Under the pieces are notes generated by a model that saw nothing but the letters and a program-made list of their open reading frames with translations, ran no database searches and had not been told where the DNA came from. From assembly GCA_022376925.1 (NCBI GenBank), contig JAIOJX010000026.1, positions 250,229,330 to 250,293,329 of the forward strand: 64,000 nt of DNA, in the 5' to 3' direction. Positions 58,636 to 64,000 of this stretch are shown here, piece after piece; the stretch's first letter is position 1; each line of letters begins with the position of its first letter. Made by a program: the position numbers and the translations under genes. Source of the DNA: Tragulus kanchil (taxonomy: Eukaryota; Chordata; Mammalia; Artiodactyla; Tragulidae).

Positions 58636-59290
58636 TTAATTCAACAACTCCAACTCTAGATATTTACCCTCAGATATACAGGCAATAGGGCTTCCCAGGT
58701 GGTTAAGAACCCATCTGCCAATGCAGGAGACATAAGAGATGTGGGTTCGATCCCTGGGTCAGGAAGATTTCCTGGAGGAGGACATAGCAACCCACTCCAG
58801 TATTCTTGCCTGGAGAATCCCACGGACAGAAGAACCTGGTGGTCTATAGTCCACAGGGTTGCAAAGAATCGGACACGACTGAAGCGACTTAGCACAACAC
58901 GCACAGAACACATACAGGAGATAGACAGATGGATCTGAGTTACATGGTTTCGGATCTACATATCCATCTATATATAAATCAATATGTAGATATAGTAGTA
59001 AATGTAAAGATAGTCACTGCAACATTGTAACACATAATGTTACCTAAAATAACGAGTGAAAGACTGACTGAATACATCATGATACATTCACACAATGAAA
59101 TACCTTTCAAAAGGAGAAAACTCTGGTGGTACTGATAGCAAAACCTTTCCAAGATAAATTAAATGAGAATAAGTCAGGTGTAGAATTGAAAGGTGCACAA
59201 TGTGATACACATATGACATAAGAAAAACACTTAAGTCTGTGCCTGTAAATGTTAAGACTATCACTGGGAACATACACAGTTTTAATCATG
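58636..59290 (+). mobile_element. Old L1 (L1M-type) split by Bov-tA, copy 1
   Basis: 'caactctagatatttaccct' before the SINE; after it 'agatagtcactgcaacattg', 'catgatacattcacacaatg', 'gaaatacctttcaaaaggag', 'tccaagataaattaaatgag', 'aggtgcacaatgtgatacac' follow the 3' region of old L1M. No coding capacity. Confidence 0.75.
58689..58904 (+). mobile_element. Bov-tA SINE in L1M, copy 1
   Basis: 'gggcttcccaggtggttaag', 'gtgggttcgatccctgggtc', 'cccactccagtattcttgcc', 'ggacacgactgaagcgactt'. Full length; flanking 'atacagg' on both sides is the likely target-site duplication. Confidence 0.95.
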
Positions 59291-59759
59291 GCTTTTCTTG
59301 GTCAGCAAATGCATACTTACCACTCAACCATATTTAAGAGAGAGAGACAACCAACCATATAAGTTCTGCTTTTAACATAAAGCACAAACCAGACACAGTA
59401 CTTTAAAACAATCAAAGTTAAGCTGTGGTTAGCAAAGCTCCCAATCCCAAGATTTTTCGCAGACTCAAACTTATACAGGGGAAAAAAGTTACCAGACGCC
59501 ACTTACCAGAAAAGCCAAAACAGAGGACAACTGAAAGAGGATCAAGAAATTATCAAACTTTAGAAACAGCTGATTCTATACCCCTCCTGACATATAAGAA
59601 AAGTGCCACAAAGAAAAAGGTTAGCATAATGACTTTGGGGGCCACGACACTGGTTGACAACAGAGAACAGACTAGGTTTTCAGTCTTACGGGTTACTTTC
59701 TCATTTCCACCATGCCATTTTGTTCCAACTTATACTGTAATTTCAACTGTAAAGATCCT

Positions 59760-60490
59760 TTAATTCAACAACTCCAACTCTAGATATTTACCCTCAGATA
59801 TACAGGCAATAGGGCTTCCCAGGTGGTTAAGAACCCATCTGCCAATGCAGGAGACATAAGAGATGTGGGTTCGATCCCTGGGTCAGGAAGATTTCCTGGA
59901 GGAGGACATAGCAACCCACTCCAGTATTCTTGCCTGGAGAATCCCACGGACAGAAGAACCTGGTGGTCTATAGTCCACAGGGTTGCAAAGAATCGGACAC
60001 GACTGAAGCGACTTAGCACAACACGCACAGAACACATACAGGAGATAGACAGATGGATCTGAGTTACATGGTTTCGGATCTACATATCCATCTATATATA
60101 AATCAATATGTAGATATAGTAGTAAATGTAAAGATAGTCACTGCAACATTGTAACACATAATGTTACCTAAAATAACGAGTGAAAGACTGACTGAATACA
60201 TCATGATACATTCACACAATGAAATACCTTTCAAAAGGAGAAAACTCTGGTGGTACTGATAGCAAAACCTTTCCAAGATAAATTAAATGAGAATAAGTCA
60301 GGTGTAGAATTGAAAGGTGCACAATGTGATACACATATGACATAAGAAAAACACTTAAGTCTGTGCCTGTAAATGTTAAGACTATCACTGGGAACATACA
60401 CAGTTTTAATCATGGCTTTTCTCCAGGAAAGGAAAGCACAAAGCCAGAGGACGACTTACCTTTCACTATATGCCCTTCCTCACTTCAAGT
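59760..60490 (+). mobile_element. Old L1 (L1M-type) split by Bov-tA, duplicated and extended copy
   Basis: Copy of 58636-59290, continuing past the end of D20 to 'ctttcactatatgcccttcc'. A third partial copy lies at 61394-61587 because of D21. Confidence 0.75.
59813..60028 (+). mobile_element. Bov-tA SINE in L1M, duplicated copy
   Basis: Copy of 58689-58904 shifted by 1124. Confidence 0.95.
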
Positions 60491-60576
60491 CTTTCCTTGA
60501 GCACATGTAAGATAACACAAATTTTGTTTCTAAAACATAAAATATTATAATGAATAAAGGTGATTTTTTTGTTGTT

Positions 60577-60704
60577 GTCTTTTTTTGGTTTTTTTGGCTG
60601 CTCTACACAGCAGGTGGGATCTTGGTTCCCTGACCGAAACCCAGGATCGAACCTGTGTCGCTTTGCAGTGGAAACAGTCTTAACCATTGGACTGCCAGGG
60701 AAGA
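60577..60704 (-). mobile_element. CHR-type SINE (short form), copy 1
   Basis: Reverse element: T-rich tail, 'ggctgctctacacagcaggt', 'gggatcttggttccctgacc', 'ccaggatcgaacctgtgtcg', 'cttaaccattggactgccag'. Confidence 0.92.
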
Positions 60705-61002
60705 AAAATATATGATTTTTAAGAAAAGATTTCTAAGAACCTGCATTAACCTGCATATATAATGAAATAAAGCTGTGTGTGCATTAGAAATAAAACAGCA
60801 ATTTGAAAAAAAAATTTTTTAAAGAGTAAGATGGTCCAAAAGAGAGACTGAAATGTCCAAGACAAAGATCTTTATGAGATCAAAAGAAATGCCCTCCTGG
60901 AAAATTTCCATGTTCAATACCCACATCTAAAAAAGATTCACTCCACCAGTGCTTAGAATGTCATAGAACAATAAAACTTTCAAGGATTAAAAAGGAACCA
61001 GA

Positions 61003-61240
61003 GGGCTTCCCCTGGTGGTCCAGTGGGTAAGGACACCGCCTTGCAGTGCGAGGAGCTCCGGTTCAATCCCTGGCCTGGGAAGATCCCTCGTGTTGCTGAG
61101 AGGCTGGACCGATGTGTCCAACTACTGAGCCGGAGCTCTGGAGCGAGAGAGGCCACTGCGATGGGAGGCCTACGCAGGCCAAAGAACAAAGATGGATGAA
61201 AATGAATAAACGAAAGACCAAAGAAGTGGCCAAGAGAAAA
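61003..61240 (+). mobile_element. CHR-like SINE, internally deleted subfamily, copy 1
   Basis: Head and middle as at 40231, but the segment after 'ccggagctctggagcg' jumps directly to 'agagaggccactgcgatggg', so about 35 bases are missing. The 3' module 'gccaaagaacaaagatggat' is kept. Target-site duplication aaaaggaaccag-like at 60989 and 61241. Confidence 0.93.
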
Positions 61241-61674
61241 AAAAAGGGAACCAGGGGAGAAGGAGAGTAGTTGAGGTGCACCTAGATGATTAAGTAACAA
61301 TTGGCTGGAGGGAATCCTAAACAAGCAAGCCAAGATAAAGGAAAAAAAACTCATCTGAATTTGAAAAGGACTCATTCTCTTTTAGAATAAATTAAGTCAG
61401 GTGTAGAATTGAAAGGTGCACAATGTGATACACATATGACATAAGAAAACACTTAAGTCTGTGCCTGTAAATGTTAAGACTATCACTGGGAACATACACA
61501 GTTTTAATCATGGCTTTTCTCCAGGAAAGGAAAGCACAAAGCCAGAGGACGACTTACCTTTCACTATATGCCCTTCCTCACTTCAAGTCTTTCCTTGAGC
61601 ACATGTAAGATAACACAAATTTTGTTTCTAAAACATAAAATATTATAATGAATAAAGGTGATTTTTTTGTTGTT

Positions 61675-61802
61675 GTCTTTTTTTGGTTTTTTTGGCTGCT
61701 CTACACAGCAGGTGGGATCTTGGTTCCCTGACCGAAACCCAGGATCGAACCTGTGTCGCTTTGCAGTGGAAACAGTCTTAACCATTGGACCGCCAGGGAA
61801 GA
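61675..61802 (-). mobile_element. CHR-type SINE (short form), duplicated copy
   Basis: Copy of 60577-60704 shifted by 1098, with one T to C change (ggactgcc/ggaccgcc). Confidence 0.92.
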
Positions 61803-62100
61803 AAAATATATGATTTTTAAGAAAAGATTTCTAAGAACCTGCATTAACCTGCATATATAATGAAATAAAGCTGTGTGTGCATTAGAAATAAAACAGCAAT
61901 TTGAAAAAAAAATTTTTTAAAGAGTAAGATGGTCCAAAAGAGAGACTGAAATGTCCAAGACAAAGATCTTTATGAGATCAAAAGAAATGCCCTCCTGGAA
62001 AATTTCCATGTTCAATACCCACATCTAAAAAAGATTCACTCCACCAGTGCTTAGAATGTCATAGAACAATAAAACTTTCAAGGATTAAAAAGGAACCAGA

Positions 62101-62338
62101 GGGCTTCCCCTGGTGGTCCAGTGGGTAAGGACACCGCCTTGCAGTGCAAGGAGCTCCGGTTCAATCCCTGGCCTGGGAAGATCCCTCGTGTTGCTGAGAG
62201 GCTGGACCGATGTGTCCAACTACTGAGCCGGAGCTCTGGAGCGAGAGAGGCCACTGCGATGGGAGGCCTACGCAGGCCAAAGAACAAAGATGGATGAAAA
62301 TGAATAAACGAAAGACCAAAGAAGTGGCCAAGAGAAAA
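62101..62338 (+). mobile_element. CHR-like SINE, internally deleted subfamily, duplicated copy
   Basis: Copy of 61003-61240; one change in the head (cagtgcaagg for cagtgcgagg). Confidence 0.93.
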
Positions 62339-62469
62339 AAAAAGGGAACCAGGGGAGAAGGAGAGTAGTTGAGGTGCACCTAGATGATTAAGTAACAATT
62401 GGCTGGAGGGAATCCTAAACAAGCAAGCCAAGATAAAGGAAAAAAAACTCATCTGAATTTGAAAAGGAC

Positions 62470-63685
62470 ATTCCATTCTAAACTGGATAAAGGCAAGAAT
62501 AAATCCCAAACTATTCTCCCCAGACATTTTCCCCTGTGTCAGGACAACAGCAACATTTTCTATCACCTGGGATAAAATTTTTTAGAAAGTCATTACTTGA
62601 ATCCTTCTCCCCTAAGTCTCAGCAAAACAAACAAACACAAGTTACAGGTGTCACTAATCAAAAAGTAAATCTGCCTTTGATTGTACGAGCAGATGTTCAT
62701 CAGTTCCCATGTCCAAAAGTCGAAGATATTTATTGTACTCCTTTGTTAGGATAAACATTTGGTTTCTTTGCAAGACAAGGTACTTGATACCCCGCTCCTC
62801 AATAAAAGTCAATAGGAGACTTTAAACTGTTTGTAGTTTGCTCAGTTTATCATTCAGACCTTAGCCCATGTCTTCTCATTTCCAAAAGGCATGTCCATCC
62901 TCTCCAACAGCTTCAAGTCTGTCTCTCCAGGGTTCCAGTACCGTATTTCCAGCTCCTCATTAGACTCAAATAAGCCCTCTTCCATATCTGTGTCTCCCCA
63001 GAACCTCAATGCCAACACCCTGCCCTGTCTCAAGCCAGGTCCTTGTACCAACCTTCTGCTTTCTTTCAAGAGCAACACCATTCTCCTAGTCGTTGAGGTT
63101 CCACAAGCCACGTATGCTTGCCCACCACCCTCCCTCTCTTCACAAAAATAATTTAACCACTTTTCCAGTCCAAGGTCCAAATCCTAATTCTACTCTCCTT
63201 CCTTCCTAGGTTCTGCCACTAGACTGATCAACAATCCCCAAGAGAAGGCTTTATAAACAGGAGCTATATACCAGGGGTTTCATACTTACATGCCTATAGG
63301 GACAATGCAGTTAGCATACAGCAGCGAGGTAGGCTACGAGTCTAAAGAAATAAAGAATAAATAGCAGCTGATGCTGGGCCTCAGTATCAGGGCAAAACAG
63401 GATGAGCCCGGACGCTGATGAACACAGCACACACATCCCCTCAGACAGACACAATCACAGTTTCCTGTAGGAATACAACCCTATGGCTGCCAGAGCTTTC
63501 AATTTTGCAGGAGTAGGTGGAAATTTGGGCTTTTTTTGTGTGGGGAATTTCTCCTTATTTAGATGTTGGCAACCATTTGAAAATAATGTTTCGAATATCA
63601 AGCAGGATACAACTTCGAGGTGGATTCAGCCCAGGGACCATCAGTTTTTAAGCTCATCTCTAGAGCCTGGTGGTGTGGGGTTGTA
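62470..63685. other. Unassigned single-copy sequence
   Basis: No duplication. A pyrimidine-rich block at 62860-63220 carries overlapping frames of 108 (minus) and 86 (plus) codons. Neither has a recognised domain, and the base composition alone can keep such frames open. Unlikely to be an exon. Confidence 0.45.
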
Positions 63686-63689
63686 CAAC

Positions 63690-63880
63690 CTGGACTAAAG
63701 CTGGGACACGGGACTTCAGACACCTTCTATCACCCCTCTGAGTCTCAGCTGCTCCTTCTGTAGAATGGGGACAATAAGAAAATCTACCTCATGGAGTTGT
63801 GTGAGCCTTAAATGACAGAATGCAAATAAGGGGCCTGATCAGGGCCTCCTTCACAGGTATTATTATCTTATGGCGGCTCT
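63690..63880 (+). mobile_element. MIR SINE
   Basis: 'cctctgagtctcagctgctc', 'cttctgtagaatggggacaa', 'aaatctacctcatggagttg', 'tgtgagccttaaatgacaga', 'gtattattatctta' match the 3' two thirds of MIR in order. Confidence 0.85.
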
Positions 63881-64000
63881 TTAAAAATCAACTCTGAACC
63901 TTCTGGCCTGGCATTTCATAGTAAACCATAATTTGACTCTAAATCTCCCTTTCTAAGATTTCTTCTAAAGTGTTGACGTTAAGATACTCCAGTCACAATG

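Larger units (their letters stand above)
58171..60420 (+). repeat. Tandem direct duplication D20 (period 1124)
   Basis: Unit A is 58171-59294 and unit B 59295-60420. A single T/C change at the start (cagtaaatg/cagcaaatg) is the only difference seen. Confidence 0.97.
60295..62469 (+). repeat. Tandem direct duplication D21 (period 1098)
   Basis: Unit A is 60295-61371 and unit B 61394-62469, with about 22 unmatched bases (tcattctcttttagaataaa) between. Unit A starts inside unit B of D20. Confidence 0.96.

Noticed and set aside
1..62469. A biological array of ~1.1 kb repeat units (satellite, amplicon or integrative system)
   Set aside because: The units are unrelated to each other; each is simply a copy of its own neighbour. 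There are no shared ends, inverted repeats or enzymes that could drive this.
62078..62566. 162-codon minus-strand frame
   Set aside because: Reads the SINE at 62101-62338 plus flanking unique DNA. The other copy at 60980 has a shorter frame with a different N-terminus owing to the duplication break.
62854..63180. 108-codon minus-strand frame in a pyrimidine-rich block
   Set aside because: Low-complexity composition keeps frames open on both strands. No domain, and no clear splice-site pair. Left as unassigned.
1..64000. CRISPR array
   Set aside because: No short regularly spaced direct repeats; the repeats are 1.1 kb tandem copies and interspersed mammalian transposons.

Overview
The window is non-coding DNA from a ruminant nuclear genome. 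The diagnostic signals are BovB (RTE-type) LINE 3' ends, Bov-tA SINEs derived from them, several CHR-type tRNA-derived SINEs, artiodactyl L1 3' ends, and older mammal-wide elements (MIR, L2, MER5A, MaLR/MLT1-like LTRs). No open reading frame looks like a cellular gene. Those over 60 codons are either readings of transposable elements or short isolated frames with no splice context or recognised domain. The window is best read as intergenic or deep-intronic sequence. I found no operon, CRISPR array, tRNA/rRNA gene or defence system.

The dominant feature is a chain of 21 direct tandem duplications with periods of about 1.07-1.19 kb. Second copies begin near 827, 3954, 7840, 9779, 12112, 14097, 15981, 18933, 24191, 28671, 30891, 33591, 41168, 44827, 46650, 49594, 51671, 53548, 56477, 59295 and 61394. 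Each has the form left flank - U - U - right flank, and most of U is nearly identical between copies. Differences are mainly homopolymer lengths plus damaged sequence at the junctions. Neighbouring units sometimes overlap, giving local triplications. Removing one copy of each would leave about 40.7 kb of underlying sequence. Regular unit size, no shared junction sequence and noisy junctions argue for an assembly artefact: consecutive consensus blocks that overlap by about 1.1 kb were concatenated without merging. A biological amplification is much less likely, but only raw reads can settle it.

Region by region. 1-20 kb: MIR, Bov-tA, CHR-type SINEs, L2, BovB and L1 3' ends, most seen twice. 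20.1-23.0 kb: the longest stretch with almost no repeats and no duplication, with locally raised G+C; it is the best place to look for a conserved regulatory element. 23-32 kb: tandem minus-strand Bov-tA elements, an L1 3' end, more SINEs and a MIR. 32-38.4 kb: three MaLR/MLT1-like LTRs, a BovB fragment with a decayed reverse-transcriptase C-terminus, and an L1 split by a Bov-tA. 39-47.4 kb: adjacent CHR-type SINEs with clear target-site duplications, a MaLR LTR split by a Bov-tA, and an L2 split by a CHR-1. 47.7-58 kb: little but duplicated unique sequence, a MER5A, an L2 and AT-rich microsatellites. 58-62.5 kb: an old L1 split by a Bov-tA, then two more SINEs. 62.5-64 kb: unduplicated sequence ending in a MIR.

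Coordinates are as given, so elements inside duplicated units appear twice and should be counted once for any biological purpose. Family names come from recalled consensus patterns, not from a database search.
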